This document shows positions 51,663-61,442 of a stretch of DNA of 64,000 nucleotides, piece by piece. Each line of letters opens with the position of its first letter. The first letter of the stretch is position 1. The notes beneath the pieces are model-generated. The model did not search any database. It was given only the letters and a program-made list of their open reading frames with translations, and had not been told where the DNA came from. The stretch is taken from the NCBI RefSeq assembly GCF_001425445.1, contig NZ_LMQU01000010.1:69501-133500 (forward strand), written 5' to 3'. This DNA comes from Devosia sp. Leaf420 (GTDB lineage: Bacteria; Pseudomonadota; Alphaproteobacteria; Rhizobiales; Devosiaceae). The position numbers were made by a program, and so were the translations under genes.

Positions 51663-53561
51663 TTATGTGCTTGCCGCCTTGGCATTGGCCTCGGCGACGA
51701 GTTCATCGGGGATGTCGTCGAAGCTGGCATAGTTCATGTTGTAGAGCCGCGAATAAAGCCCGCCGAGCTCCATGAGCGCGTCGTGATTGCCCTCTTCGAT
51801 CTTTTCCCCGCTTTGCAGCACAATGATCCGATCGGCCCCGCGAATGGTCGCGAGTCGATGCGCGATGACGAGACCCGTGCGCCCTTCGAGGAGCGTTTCC
51901 AGCGCCTTTTGGATCTGCCGCTCGGTGTAAGAGTCGATATTGGCCGTTGCCTCGTCGAGGACGAGGATTTTCGCATCAGCCACCAGCGCCCGGGCAAAGC
52001 TGAGAAGCTGCCGCTGTCCCAAAGATAGATTCGAGCCGCGCTGTTCGAGCTTGCTGTCATAGCCATCCGGCAAGCGCTCGATAAATTCGTGCGCACCCAC
52101 GGCCTTTGCCGCCGCGATGACATCCTCGCGCGTCGCCGACGTTTTGTTGTAGCGGATATTGTCGAATACGGTACCGGTGAACAGGAACGGCTCCTGCAGC
52201 ACCATGGCCACCTGTTCCCCAAGGCTCTCCTGGGTGACATTGCGCACATCGTGCCCGCCGACCAGCACTGCCCCGCCCTGCACTTCATAAAAGCGATGAA
52301 CGAGCGCCATTGCGCTGGTCTTGCCCGAGCCTGTCGGGCCAACGAGGGCAACCGTCTCACCCGGATTGACCCGGAAAGACACGTGCTTGAGCACCGGGCG
52401 CTCGGGATCATAGCCAAAGACCACATCGTGGAAGGCGACCGAACCATCCATGTCGCTGGTCAGCTGCACCGAATTGGGCTTGTCGGTGATGGTCACCGGC
52501 AGGTCCAAGACTTCGGTGATGCGACGGCCAGAGGTCATGGCGCGCTGCATGATCGAATACTGCATGGTCAGCGACCGGATCGGATCGAAGAAGCGCTGGA
52601 TGTAAAAGAGGAACGCGACGATGACGCCGACCTGCAGCGAGCCATTGAGCACCAGCGAGCCACCCACCAGAACCACGGTAGCCATCGAAATGCCGGTGAG
52701 GCTGTCGACGATCGGCACCATGACCTGGGCGAATTTCGAGCCCGTAAGCTGGGTTTCGAGATTGTGGTAGGCCTTGTCGTCATAAAGATCGAAATTGACC
52801 TGCTGGCGCTCCAGGTTCTGCACCGTGCGTACGCCATTGATGCCCTCGGCCATGGCGCCATTGGTCAGAGAATTCGTCTCATGCGCCGCCCAAAAGGCAC
52901 GCTTTGCCGGCGGCAACCAGAAGATGCGGACGATGAAGAGGATCGGCATGGTGACGAGCGTCAATAGCCCGAGCCACGGATCGAGCGTTAGCAGCACGAC
53001 GACGATGCCGATCAGGAGGACAATGTCACCCACCGAGATGACCGAGGTCTCCAAAAATTCCTGCATGGAATTGACGTCGCCCTGAAGGCGGCTCATCAGC
53101 CGGCCGACCTCGGTCTTGTCCATGAAGCTGAGCGACACGCGCTGGAGCTGGGCAAACATGGCCCGCCGCATCTCGAAGAGCACGTTCTCCGCAACCTGCC
53201 CCACCTGCGTTTCCTGCACATAGGACGCGCCAAAATTGAGCAGGACCGCCACGGCAAAAGCGCCGACGGCGATCATGAGATTATTGGCATTGCCGCCCGC
53301 AACCATGGCCCCATCGATGGCCCAGCCGATGATGAGGGGAATGGCAAGTTGCGTCGCGGTGAAAACCAGCACCGCAGCGACCGACAGATAGATCTTCCCG
53401 CGAAAGGGTTTCACAAAGGCCCAGATGCGACGGACGGTCTTGGGGTCGTAAGCCTTCCCAAAAACCTCTTCCTCGATCTTGTGGCTGCCGACGCTGGCGC
53501 GTGGCGGCCGCTGGCCGGGGAAAGTGGCGCTGTCGCGTTCGTCTTCTTCGATGACGCTCAT
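51663..53561 (-). CDS. heterodimeric ABC exporter half-transporter, catalytic-Glu subunit
   Basis: A 632-aa fused permease-ATPase. Six transmembrane helices (about residues 50-340) then a nucleotide domain. Walker A GPTGSGKTS near residue 410, Walker B ILVLDEATANID with the catalytic Glu, and H-loop IAHRLATIRGAD. The signature is degenerate (LSLGQ instead of LSGGQ). This is the pattern of the subunit whose own site is hydrolytic but whose signature completes the degenerate site. It overlaps the partner gene by 4 bp. The substrate is unknown. Confidence 0.92.
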   Translation of the reverse strand: MSVIEEDERDSATFPGQRPPRASVGSHKIEEEVFGKAYDPKTVRRIWAFVKPFRGKIYLSVAAVLVFTATQLAIPLIIGWAIDGAMVAGGNANNLMIAVGAFAVAVLLNFGASYVQETQVGQVAENVLFEMRRAMFAQLQRVSLSFMDKTEVGRLMSRLQGDVNSMQEFLETSVISVGDIVLLIGIVVVLLTLDPWLGLLTLVTMPILFIVRIFWLPPAKRAFWAAHETNSLTNGAMAEGINGVRTVQNLERQQVNFDLYDDKAYHNLETQLTGSKFAQVMVPIVDSLTGISMATVVLVGGSLVLNGSLQVGVIVAFLFYIQRFFDPIRSLTMQYSIMQRAMTSGRRITEVLDLPVTITDKPNSVQLTSDMDGSVAFHDVVFGYDPERPVLKHVSFRVNPGETVALVGPTGSGKTSAMALVHRFYEVQGGAVLVGGHDVRNVTQESLGEQVAMVLQEPFLFTGTVFDNIRYNKTSATREDVIAAAKAVGAHEFIERLPDGYDSKLEQRGSNLSLGQRQLLSFARALVADAKILVLDEATANIDSYTERQIQKALETLLEGRTGLVIAHRLATIRGADRIIVLQSGEKIEEGNHDALMELGGLYSRLYNMNYASFDDIPDELVAEANAKAAST

Positions 53562-55411
53562 TGGGCGGCCTCCCCGATATCGATATCCGTTGGGCGGGTC
53601 TGCAGATCATAGAGTGCGCGATATCGCCCGCCCTCGGCCAGAAGCTCGGCATGGCTACCGCGCTCGACGATTTTCCCGTCGTCCAGAAAGAGGATCAGAT
53701 CCGCATGCATGAGCGACGAAAGGCGATGGGCGATGATGATCGTCACGCGATCGCTCGCATAGGCCTTGATGGCCGAGCGGATGCGATGCTCAGTGCCGGC
53801 ATCGATGGCGGCGGTCGAATCGTCGAACACCATCACCGCAGGCCGCAAAACCAGGCTTCGGGCAATCGCGAGGCGTTGCCGCTGGCCACCTGACAGCGAT
53901 ACGCCGCGCTCGCCCACCACCGTGTCATAGTCGGAGGGCAGGCCCATGATGTAATTGTGGAGCTGCGCGCTTTCTGCGGCGCGCTCGATCTTGGTTTCTT
54001 TGGCCCATGGATCGCCATAGGCGATGTTGTTTTCGATTGTCGTCGTAAAGAGGAACGAATCCTGCTGCACGACGGCGACCTGGCGCCGAAGGCTTTCGAG
54101 CGTGACTTGGCTTATGTCCTGACCATCGAGCGTGATACGGCCGGAGGTGACGTCGTAAAAGCGGGGGATAAGGTGAGCGACAGTCGATTTCCCGCTGCCC
54201 GGCGCGCCGACAATGCCGATAGTTTGGCCAGCGCGCCCCTCGAAGGTGACGCCGGTCAGTGTGGGATGCGCGGCACCGGGATAGGTGAAATGCACATCCT
54301 CGAAGCGTAGCGTGCCCTTGGTGATCTTGAGCGGCAATGCACCGGGCTTGTCGATGATCTCTTCGGCCTGATCGATGAAGGAATAGAACCGCTGGCCGCA
54401 GGTATCGGCGCGGGCGAAGGAATTGACCATCAGCCCAAGCTGGCGCACCGGCATCTGGAGGATTGTCATGAAGGTCAGAAAGCTCGCGAGCGTCCCGACC
54501 GTCATTTCACCGGCGATGACCTTATGCCCCCCGACCCAGAGCACGAGGCCCATGGCAACGAAGAACGACAGGGTCATCATCGACGTATTCTTGACGCGGA
54601 TCATCACGCGCTCATGCGCAAGGTCCAGCGCCGCCGCCGAGGCCGTGTCGAATTTACCCAGCTCATGCGTCTGGCTCGAAAAGGCCCTGACGACGCGAAT
54701 GCCGCCGAGATTCTCCTCCATCACGCGGGTAAGCACCGAGAGCTTTTCCTGCAAAACGATCCAGGTACCGCGCAGCAGCAATTGCGCGACCGAGGAGCGC
54801 CAGGCGACGAATGGCACGAAACTCAGCGCCAGAAGGCCGAGCACCACATCGGTCGTCAGCAGCATATACGCCCCAACGCCGATCAAGACGGTTAAGAGGA
54901 TCGTGCGCACGAAACCGGTCGAAAAGAACATGCGGACGCCATCGAGATCGAGGAGACCGAGCGTGATCAGATCGCCCGAATGGACGCGGTCGTGATAGGA
55001 ATAGGAGAGGCGCTGCACCTTATCGTAGAAGGCGAGCCGCAATTCGTAGCCGACATGGTGGCCGACCGATTCCGAATAATAGTTCTGCACCAGGGTGAAG
55101 AACCCGCGCGCCACCGAGACCAGCAGCAATGTCGCCGCGCTCCAGAGCAGCGCCTGTTGCGCGCCATCGGCTGCAACGCTGATCACATTTTGCGCCTGAT
55201 CGACGGCGTGGCCGAGCAGCCGCGGAATCATAAGCTGCAAGACAGCGGCGATAATGGTCGCGCCGATAGCCAGACTCGCTTGCCAATAATGCCGCAGCGA
55301 GAACAGCGTGATCCGTATCAGGGGGCTCCGGCCTACACCGTCATGGACGGCAGCAACGTGAACCCGTGCATCGCCGCGTGAACGGGCGCGGCCGGCCTTG
55401 AGGGTAGCCAA
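53558..55411 (-). CDS. heterodimeric ABC exporter half-transporter, degenerate Walker B subunit
   Basis: A ~617-aa permease-ATPase partner. Walker A GAPGSGKST, signature LSGGQRQRLAIARSL (canonical), Walker B VMVFDDSTAAID where the catalytic Glu is Asp, and H-loop IAHRLSSLMH. With the other subunit this gives one consensus and one degenerate ATP site, as in TM287/288-type exporters. The start is uncertain: TTG 55411 is listed; TTG 55486 extends it by 25 residues, partly into intergenic-looking sequence. The stop overlaps the partner start as ATGA. Confidence 0.85.
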   Translation of the reverse strand: MATLKAGRARSRGDARVHVAAVHDGVGRSPLIRITLFSLRHYWQASLAIGATIIAAVLQLMIPRLLGHAVDQAQNVISVAADGAQQALLWSAATLLLVSVARGFFTLVQNYYSESVGHHVGYELRLAFYDKVQRLSYSYHDRVHSGDLITLGLLDLDGVRMFFSTGFVRTILLTVLIGVGAYMLLTTDVVLGLLALSFVPFVAWRSSVAQLLLRGTWIVLQEKLSVLTRVMEENLGGIRVVRAFSSQTHELGKFDTASAAALDLAHERVMIRVKNTSMMTLSFFVAMGLVLWVGGHKVIAGEMTVGTLASFLTFMTILQMPVRQLGLMVNSFARADTCGQRFYSFIDQAEEIIDKPGALPLKITKGTLRFEDVHFTYPGAAHPTLTGVTFEGRAGQTIGIVGAPGSGKSTVAHLIPRFYDVTSGRITLDGQDISQVTLESLRRQVAVVQQDSFLFTTTIENNIAYGDPWAKETKIERAAESAQLHNYIMGLPSDYDTVVGERGVSLSGGQRQRLAIARSLVLRPAVMVFDDSTAAIDAGTEHRIRSAIKAYASDRVTIIIAHRLSSLMHADLILFLDDGKIVERGSHAELLAEGGRYRALYDLQTRPTDIDIGEAAQ

Positions 55412-55575
55412 GACAGTATCCAGACATAAAAATGGGGCCCGAAGGGGAGGCGGGAAAAACCGTCGGCCAGCGATCGGGCAAATCAAAGCCCGCCTATAAA
55501 ATGCGCATTGCGCCTACCATTCAAGGTGCAAATTGCGCAATTTTTGCAACTTTTCGCCCATTCGCCTCCGGCGAA

Positions 55576-55598
55576 GAAAGTCTCCAGTGGAGACTTTC
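55576..55598. repeat. CTCCAGTGGAG palindrome
   Basis: GAAAGTCTCC-agt-GGAGACTTTC, a perfect 10-bp stem with a 3-nt loop. Same core as 23041-23065 and 31805-31829, but with different outer arms that remain complementary. Confidence 0.7.
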
Positions 55599-55660
55599 TA
55601 GGGCGAAAAGGCCATGAGAGCTATGCTCGAATGGCTTGCTCGATGGCCAGGCAACGTCAT

Positions 55661-55770
55661 CCCCACCTAGCCTCCCCTTGAAAGGGGAGGGACCAATCGA
55701 GTTTGCCGCGATGCCCGAGAGCCAGCGCCCCATCCCTCCCCCTGCTAGGGGGAGGTTAGGTGGGGGTGCC
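55661..55770. repeat. two-unit composite repeat
   Basis: ATCCCCACCTAGCCTCCCCTTGAAAGGGGAGG, a GC-rich centre, then CCATCCCTCCCCCTGCTAGGGGGAGGTTAGGTGGGGG. Mirror-image arrangement as in 25884-26005. Confidence 0.7.
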
Positions 55771-55771
55771 C

Positions 55772-58700
55772 CTACTCCAGCCTCACCAACAAATCCTTCG
55801 CATCAATCTGATCGCCTGGGCGGATCAGCAGTTCCGCCACCACGCCATCGACCTCGGCATGGATCGCCGTTTCCATCTTCATGGCTTCGATCGAGCAGAG
55901 CACATCGCCCGCCTGTACGCTCTGGCCTTCCTTGACGGCAAGGGTCGAGATGACGCCAGGCATGGGCGCACCAACCTGCTTGGGATCACCCACCGCGGCC
56001 TTGGCGCGGACCTTGACCTCACCCGCCTTCAAGCGATCGGGCACGGCAATAGTGCGCGGCTGACCGTTGAGGTCGAAGAACACGCGGACTTCGCCCTTTT
56101 CATTGGTCGGAGCGCGGCCGAGATAGTTGACGACGAGGGTCTTGCCCTTCTCGATATCGACGAGCAATTCGTCGCCTTCCTCGAGCCCGTAGAAATAGAC
56201 CGGGGTCGGCAGCACTTCGGTCGGGCCGTAACGATCCTGGGTCTTTTCAAAGTCTGAATAGACCTTTGGATACATGAGGTACGAGGCGAGGCGGAAATCA
56301 TCGACCGGCACGCCGACCTCTTCCGAGATTTTCTTGCGCTCAACTTCGAGATCGACATCCTTCAAATAGGAGCCTGGTCGCTCGGTCAGCGGCGTACGTC
56401 CCTTGAGGACCTTTTTCTGCAGCTTTTTCGGGAAGCCACCGGGTGGCTGGCCGAGATCGCCGGCAAAGAAGCCCACCACCGAATCGGGGAAGGCAATGTC
56501 CTTGTCGGGGTTTTCGACATCAGCCCGAGCGATGCCCGCCGAAACCATGGCGAGCGCCATATCGCCCACGACCTTGGACGATGGCGTCACCTTGACGATA
56601 TCGCCGAACATCTTGTTCACGTCTGCATAGGTCTGGGCAACCTCGTGCCAGCGGGTTTCAAGCCCGAGCGAACGCGCCTGTTCCTTGAGATTGGTAAACT
56701 GGCCGCCTGGCATTTCGTGGAGATAGACTTCCGAAGCGCCACCCTTGAGATCGCTCTCGAACGCGCGGTACTGCGTGCGCACGGCTTCCCAATAGAAGGA
56801 AATCTGGCGGATCGCCTTGGCGTCCAGGTGCGGATCGCGCGCGTCGCCTTCGAGCGCGGCCACGAGCGAGCCGAGTGTCGGCTGCGAGGTCGTCGACGAG
56901 AGGGCATCCATGGCCGCATCGACCGCATCGACACCTGCCGCCACTGCTGCCAACACCGTCGCCGCCGAAGCGCCCGAGGTGTCATGGGTGTGGAGATGGA
57001 TCGGCAGATCCGTTTCGTTGCGCAGCGTCTCGATCAGCTTCTTGGCCGCAGCCGGCTTCAGGAGCCCCGCCATGTCCTTGATCCCAAGCACATGGACGCC
57101 TGCGGCTTCCAGCTCCTTGGCGAGACCGACATAGTATTTCAGATCGTATTTGGAGCGATCAGGATCGAAGAGATCGCCGGTATAGCAGATCGCGCCTTCG
57201 GCCACCTTGCCTTCGGCCGCCACCGCATCGATCGAGACGCGCATGTTCTCGACCCAGTTGAGGCAGTCGAAAATGCGGAAAATGTCGACGCCGCCCTTGG
57301 CCGCCTGCTTGACGAAGAATTTGACGACATTGTCGGGATAGTTCGTGTAGCCGACGCCATTGGAGCCACGCAGCAGCATCTGGGTGAGGATATTCGGCGC
57401 GCCTTCGCGCACCTTGGCCAGACGCTCCCATGGGTCTTCGTTGAGGAAGCGCATGGACACGTCAAACGTCGCCCCGCCCCAGCATTCGAGCGAGAGTAGG
57501 TTCGGCAACCCGCGCGAATAGGCCTGGGCAATGCGCGTGATATCGAAGGAGCGCATGCGTGTCGCGAGCAGCGACTGGTGCGCGTCGCGCATGGTGGTGT
57601 CGGTGAAAAGCACGCGCTCTTGGCTCTTCATCCACCTGGCAAGACCGACAGGACCATCGCGATCGAGTACTTGCCGGCTGCCATCGATCGTCGCAAGCGG
57701 CGGGAAATCGGGCACGAAGGGCGCAGCGGCATCGGCTGGCGGCCGCGGACGATCGCGCACCTCGGGATGCCCGTTCACGGTCACGTCGGCGATATAGCTC
57801 AGGAGCTTCGTCGCGCGGTCGCGGCGCGGTTTGAAGTTGAAGAGTTCCGGCGTCGTGTCAATGAAGCGCGTCGTATAGCGGTTCTCGACGAAATCGGGAT
57901 GCGTGATGATGTTTTCGAGGAATGCCAGATTGGTCGAGACACCGCGGATACGGAATTCGCGCAAGGCGCGATGCATGCGCGCAATTGCCTCTTCGGCCGA
58001 GGGCGCCCAGCAGGTGACTTTTTCAAGGAGCGGATCGTAGTAGCGGGTGATGACCGCACCAGCATAAGCCGTGCCGCCGTCGAGACGCACGCCAAAACCC
58101 GTCGCGCCACGATAGGCGGTGATGCGGCCATAGTCCGGAATGAAATTCTGTTCCGGATCTTCAGTCGTCACGCGGCACTGAATGGCATTGCCGTTGAGCT
58201 TGATGTTCTCCTGAACCGGCACACCGGATTCCGGCGTCCCGATCACGGCGCCATCGAGCAGGTGAATCTGCGCCTTGACGATGTCGATCCCCGTCACCTC
58301 TTCGGTGACCGTGTGCTCGACCTGAATGCGCGGGTTCACTTCGATGAAGTAGAACTTGTCGGTATCCGCATCCATCAGGAATTCGACCGTACCGGCACCA
58401 CGATAGTTGGCAGCATTGCCAAGGCGCACGGCGGCATCGGTCAGTTCGGTGCGGACGGCATCCGAGAGGTAAGGCGCAGGCGCGCGCTCGACGACCTTCT
58501 GGTTGCGGCGCTGCACGGAACAATCGCGCTCATAGAGATGGACGAGATTGCCGTGATCGTCGCCAATGAGCTGCACTTCGACATGGCGGGCGCGCTCGAT
58601 CAACTTTTCGAGATACATCTCGTCCTTGCCGAAGGCGGCCTTGGCTTCGCGCTTGCCTTCCGAAACTTCGGAAAGCAGCGTCTTTTCATCCATGATCCGG

Positions 58701-59212
58701 CGCATGCCGCGACCGCCGCCGCCCCATGATGCCTTGAGCATCAGCGGATACCCAATTTCGGCCGCGAGCTTCTTGATCGTCTCGGGATCGTCCGGCAGCG
58801 CTTCGGTCGCGGGCACCACCGGTACCTTGGACGCGATCGCCATATTGCGCGCGGCAACCTTATTGCCGAGATCACGCATGGTCTGGGCGCGCGGGCCGAT
58901 GAAGATGATCCCGGCATCGTCGCAGGCATCGACGAACTCAGGTGATTCAGACAAAAGCCCATAGCCGGGGTGGATCGCATCGGCGCCGGAAATTCGCGCG
59001 ATACGGATATATTCTTCGATTTGCAGATAGGCTTCGACCGGGCCCTTGCCCTTGCCGATCAGATAGGCCTCGTCGGCCTTGAACCGGTGCAGCGCCAGTT
59101 TGTCTTCCTCTGCATAGACCGCGACGGTCTTGAGCCCGAGTTCATTGGCAGCGCGAAACACGCGGATGGCGATTTCGCTGCGATTGGCGACGAGGATTTT
59201 CTTGATTGGCAT
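55772..59212 (-). CDS. pyc: pyruvate carboxylase
   Basis: Anaplerotic, biotin-dependent enzyme carboxylating pyruvate to oxaloacetate. The 1146-aa single chain carries an N-terminal biotin carboxylase (KILVANRSEIAIRVFRAA; ATP loop SWGGGGRGMRRI near residue 155; RDCSVQRRNQKVVE near 228), a carboxyltransferase domain (DTTMRDAHQSLLATRMR near 535; LHTHDTSG near 745), and a C-terminal biotinyl domain with the lysine in EAMKMET, 35 residues from the end. It is full length, unlike two-subunit forms. It is probably monocistronic, with the gene ending at the repeat. Confidence 0.97.
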   Translation of the reverse strand: MPIKKILVANRSEIAIRVFRAANELGLKTVAVYAEEDKLALHRFKADEAYLIGKGKGPVEAYLQIEEYIRIARISGADAIHPGYGLLSESPEFVDACDDAGIIFIGPRAQTMRDLGNKVAARNMAIASKVPVVPATEALPDDPETIKKLAAEIGYPLMLKASWGGGGRGMRRIMDEKTLLSEVSEGKREAKAAFGKDEMYLEKLIERARHVEVQLIGDDHGNLVHLYERDCSVQRRNQKVVERAPAPYLSDAVRTELTDAAVRLGNAANYRGAGTVEFLMDADTDKFYFIEVNPRIQVEHTVTEEVTGIDIVKAQIHLLDGAVIGTPESGVPVQENIKLNGNAIQCRVTTEDPEQNFIPDYGRITAYRGATGFGVRLDGGTAYAGAVITRYYDPLLEKVTCWAPSAEEAIARMHRALREFRIRGVSTNLAFLENIITHPDFVENRYTTRFIDTTPELFNFKPRRDRATKLLSYIADVTVNGHPEVRDRPRPPADAAAPFVPDFPPLATIDGSRQVLDRDGPVGLARWMKSQERVLFTDTTMRDAHQSLLATRMRSFDITRIAQAYSRGLPNLLSLECWGGATFDVSMRFLNEDPWERLAKVREGAPNILTQMLLRGSNGVGYTNYPDNVVKFFVKQAAKGGVDIFRIFDCLNWVENMRVSIDAVAAEGKVAEGAICYTGDLFDPDRSKYDLKYYVGLAKELEAAGVHVLGIKDMAGLLKPAAAKKLIETLRNETDLPIHLHTHDTSGASAATVLAAVAAGVDAVDAAMDALSSTTSQPTLGSLVAALEGDARDPHLDAKAIRQISFYWEAVRTQYRAFESDLKGGASEVYLHEMPGGQFTNLKEQARSLGLETRWHEVAQTYADVNKMFGDIVKVTPSSKVVGDMALAMVSAGIARADVENPDKDIAFPDSVVGFFAGDLGQPPGGFPKKLQKKVLKGRTPLTERPGSYLKDVDLEVERKKISEEVGVPVDDFRLASYLMYPKVYSDFEKTQDRYGPTEVLPTPVYFYGLEEGDELLVDIEKGKTLVVNYLGRAPTNEKGEVRVFFDLNGQPRTIAVPDRLKAGEVKVRAKAAVGDPKQVGAPMPGVISTLAVKEGQSVQAGDVLCSIEAMKMETAIHAEVDGVVAELLIRPGDQIDAKDLLVRLE

Positions 59213-59321
59213 CGATTTAAATTCCGAGCAGGAGAGGGTTGGGACCCTAGACTAGAGGGTCCGGCTCAGCTTGTTCTGCGGCTCGGATGGCGGGCCATCC
59301 ATGCCGCCATAGTCGTTCGTG

Positions 59322-59738
59322 TCAGCTTCTCGACAGAATGCCGGCGAGATGGCTCATGTCGTAGCCGGCCTCGGCCGCCTGCGAGATGATCTCGGATGCA
59401 TCCGTTTCACCGGCCTGGCTCAGCGCCCAAAGGGTCGTCGAGCGTGTGCCGGAGCGGCAGAAGCAGAATACCGGGCCGTCGTTCCCCTCGAGCGCGGCCT
59501 TGGTCTTCTCGACGAGTTCGGGATTGACCCCTTCTCGTCCCAGCGGGATGGCATAATAGTTCAGACCGGCAGCCTTGGCGGCAGCCTCGATCTCGGCACC
59601 CGCCGGCTGGTCGGGCGATTCACCGTCAGGACGGTTGTTGACGATGGCGACGAAGCCGAGGGATTTGAGCGTGGCGACATCTTCCGGGTTGATTTGCCCC
59701 GAAACGCTGACGTGATCGTTGATCCGCTTCAAGTCCAA
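59322..59738 (-). CDS. TIGR01244-family sulfur transferase / dual-specificity phosphatase-like protein
   Basis: A 138-aa protein of the Blh-N/DUF442 group (beta-lactamase hydrolase-like phosphatase domain). The PTP-type loop CRSGTR (C-x-x-x-x-R) is near residue 104 in FCFCRSGTRSTTLW, preceded by VNNRPDGESPDQP. These domains act on sulfur or sulfide metabolism (BigR/Blh operons) or as phosphatases. The start is TTG 59738 with GGGGAG 7 bp upstream. The frame upstream to 60356 is antisense noise over the proV gene. Confidence 0.85.
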   Translation of the reverse strand: MDLKRINDHVSVSGQINPEDVATLKSLGFVAIVNNRPDGESPDQPAGAEIEAAAKAAGLNYYAIPLGREGVNPELVEKTKAALEGNDGPVFCFCRSGTRSTTLWALSQAGETDASEIISQAAEAGYDMSHLAGILSRS

Positions 59739-60114
59739 GTCGCTACTCCCCGTTCGCCTGTGCCTCCCCTTATATCCACCGGCTTGGGAGCCATGCAACC
59801 ATGACGTATGCGCGCCGCTCGCGACAAATCTTGCCACTGAGTCACCAGTAAATCCGGCGCTTACAGCCGTATTGCAAATTGGTTCCAAGGATGATTCTAA
59901 AATTTTCTTGCCTCGAAAAATGCCAAATTTCGCCACCGCAAGGTTGAAATGCAGATTATCCGCGGTTAAGTTGGCTCCAGAACAGCAACATGCCTGGGTT
60001 GAGCGTTGACACATTCCATGTATCAGCGCCGATATTATTTTGTCTTTCGTCAGCTCTATTGAATGACTGGCACGCCGACAAATTGGATTGCCCGGCATAA
60101 ACCGACGAGGTTTT
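59739..60114. other. 376-bp intergenic region upstream of the betaine ABC operon
   Basis: No credible gene. A -35 TTGACA at 60006-60011, followed 19 bp later by GATATT, is the only promoter-like element. The middle (59870-59980) is AT-rich compared with the neighbours, with GAAAAATGCCAAATTTCGC, suggesting a regulatory region for osmotic control. I see no clear palindrome. Confidence 0.45.
60006..60036 (+). promoter_or_regulatory. probable sigma-70 promoter of the betaine ABC operon
   Basis: TTGACA at 60006-60011 matches the -35 consensus. GATATT at 60031-60036 is a weak -10 with a 19-bp spacer, longer than optimal; such spacing is often regulated. The first gene starts 79 bp downstream. Confidence 0.45.
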
Positions 60115-61368
60115 ATGACCAGCAAGATCAGCGTAAAGAACGTCTTCAAGATATTTGGCGAAAAGCCCGGCCGCGCCCTTGAGATGCTCAAGTCCGGCCA
60201 AAGCAAGAATGACATTTTCGAAGCGACCGGCCAGACCATCGGCGTCCAGAATGCCGCATTTGATGTGAAAGAAGGCCAGATCTTTGTGGTCATGGGCCTC
60301 TCGGGATCGGGCAAATCCACCCTCGTCCGCATGCTCAACGGCCTCATCCGCCCCACCAGCGGCGAAATACTGATCGATGGCGATGATGTCGCCTCCTGTT
60401 CTCCCGCTAAACTGCGCGAAATCCGCCGTCAGAAGATCGCCATGGTCTTCCAGCATTTCGCTCTTTTCCCCCATCGCACCATTGCCGAGAACGCGGCCTA
60501 TGGCCTCAAGGTCAAAGGCGTATCGAGCGACGAGCGCCGCGAACAGGCGCTGATCGCCCTCGAACAGGTGGGCCTCTCCTCCTGGGCCGATTCTCTACCC
60601 GCCGATCTTTCGGGCGGCATGCAGCAGCGCGTCGGGCTTGCCCGGGCGCTCGCGACCGATCCGCAGGTTCTCCTCATGGATGAGCCGTTCGGCGCGCTCG
60701 ATCCGCTGATCCGCAAGGAAATGCAGGAAGAGCTGCTGGTGCTCCAGCGCACGCTGAAAAAGACCATCGTCTTCATCACCCACGATCTCAATGAAGCACT
60801 GATGCTCGGTGATCGCATCGCCATCATGAAGGATGGCGAGATCGTTCAGGTGGGCAGCGCCCAGGATATCGTTTCGCAGCCGGCCAATGATTATGTGGCC
60901 GCCTTCGTGGCCGATATTGATCGGGGCCGCGTCTTCACCGCCGCAACCGTCGCCACTGATGCCCTACCCATGCAGTTGACGGGCGATACGGCGGGCGATG
61001 CCGTCAAAGCCATGGAAGAGCAGAACCGCAGCGCGGTCTATGTGCTCGATGGCGAGGATATCGCTGGTGTCGTGACCTATCAGCAAGCCGCCGCTGCCGA
61101 CCGCGAAAGCGGCACGGCCGATGTGCCGCTGGCCGATGTGCTCATCACCGATTTCCCGACAGCCGATCGCGATACTCAGCTCGCCGATCTCTATGCGCCG
61201 GCATCTTCAGGCCTTCCCATCGCCATGACCGATGCGGACAATCGCCTGATCGGCGTCATCGAGCCCGAAGCGGTTTTTGCCCAGCTTTCGGCCGATCCGG
61301 CAACGCCCGACGCCGAGCCACAGGCTGAAGCTGTAGCTGAAGAGCGCGAACTCGCGCCCACCCCCTAA
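60115..61368 (+). CDS. glycine betaine/proline ABC transporter ATP-binding protein
   Basis: A 417-aa ProV/OpuAA-type ATPase. MTSKISVKNVFKIFGEKP, Walker A GLSGSGKSTL near residue 62, Q-loop FQHFALFPHRT, signature LSGGMQQRVGLARALA, Walker B VLLMDEPFGALDPL, then two C-terminal CBS motifs (about 280-400) that sense ionic strength in OpuA. The C-terminus is acidic. ATG 60115 has GACGAGG upstream. It is the first gene of a three-gene importer operon; the next gene starts after 74 bp. Confidence 0.92.
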   Translation: MTSKISVKNVFKIFGEKPGRALEMLKSGQSKNDIFEATGQTIGVQNAAFDVKEGQIFVVMGLSGSGKSTLVRMLNGLIRPTSGEILIDGDDVASCSPAKLREIRRQKIAMVFQHFALFPHRTIAENAAYGLKVKGVSSDERREQALIALEQVGLSSWADSLPADLSGGMQQRVGLARALATDPQVLLMDEPFGALDPLIRKEMQEELLVLQRTLKKTIVFITHDLNEALMLGDRIAIMKDGEIVQVGSAQDIVSQPANDYVAAFVADIDRGRVFTAATVATDALPMQLTGDTAGDAVKAMEEQNRSAVYVLDGEDIAGVVTYQQAAAADRESGTADVPLADVLITDFPTADRDTQLADLYAPASSGLPIAMTDADNRLIGVIEPEAVFAQLSADPATPDAEPQAEAVAEERELAPTP

Positions 61369-61442
61369 ACCGCGTCCTCCCGCTAAAAATCCCATTTTGC
61401 GCGAGCCCTTCTGGGCTTGCCGCCAAGACAAGGAGACGTGCC

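Larger units (their letters stand above)
55412..55771. other. intergenic region between pyruvate carboxylase and ABC exporter
   Basis: About 360 bp with no credible gene. Bases 55561-55575 (TTCGCC-tcc-GGCGAA) and 55576-55598 (GAAAGTCTCC-agt-GGAGACTTTC) are back-to-back hairpins, and 55661-55770 is a two-unit composite repeat ending at the pyruvate carboxylase stop. The exporter promoter should lie near 55500, but no convincing -35/-10 is seen. Confidence 0.5.
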
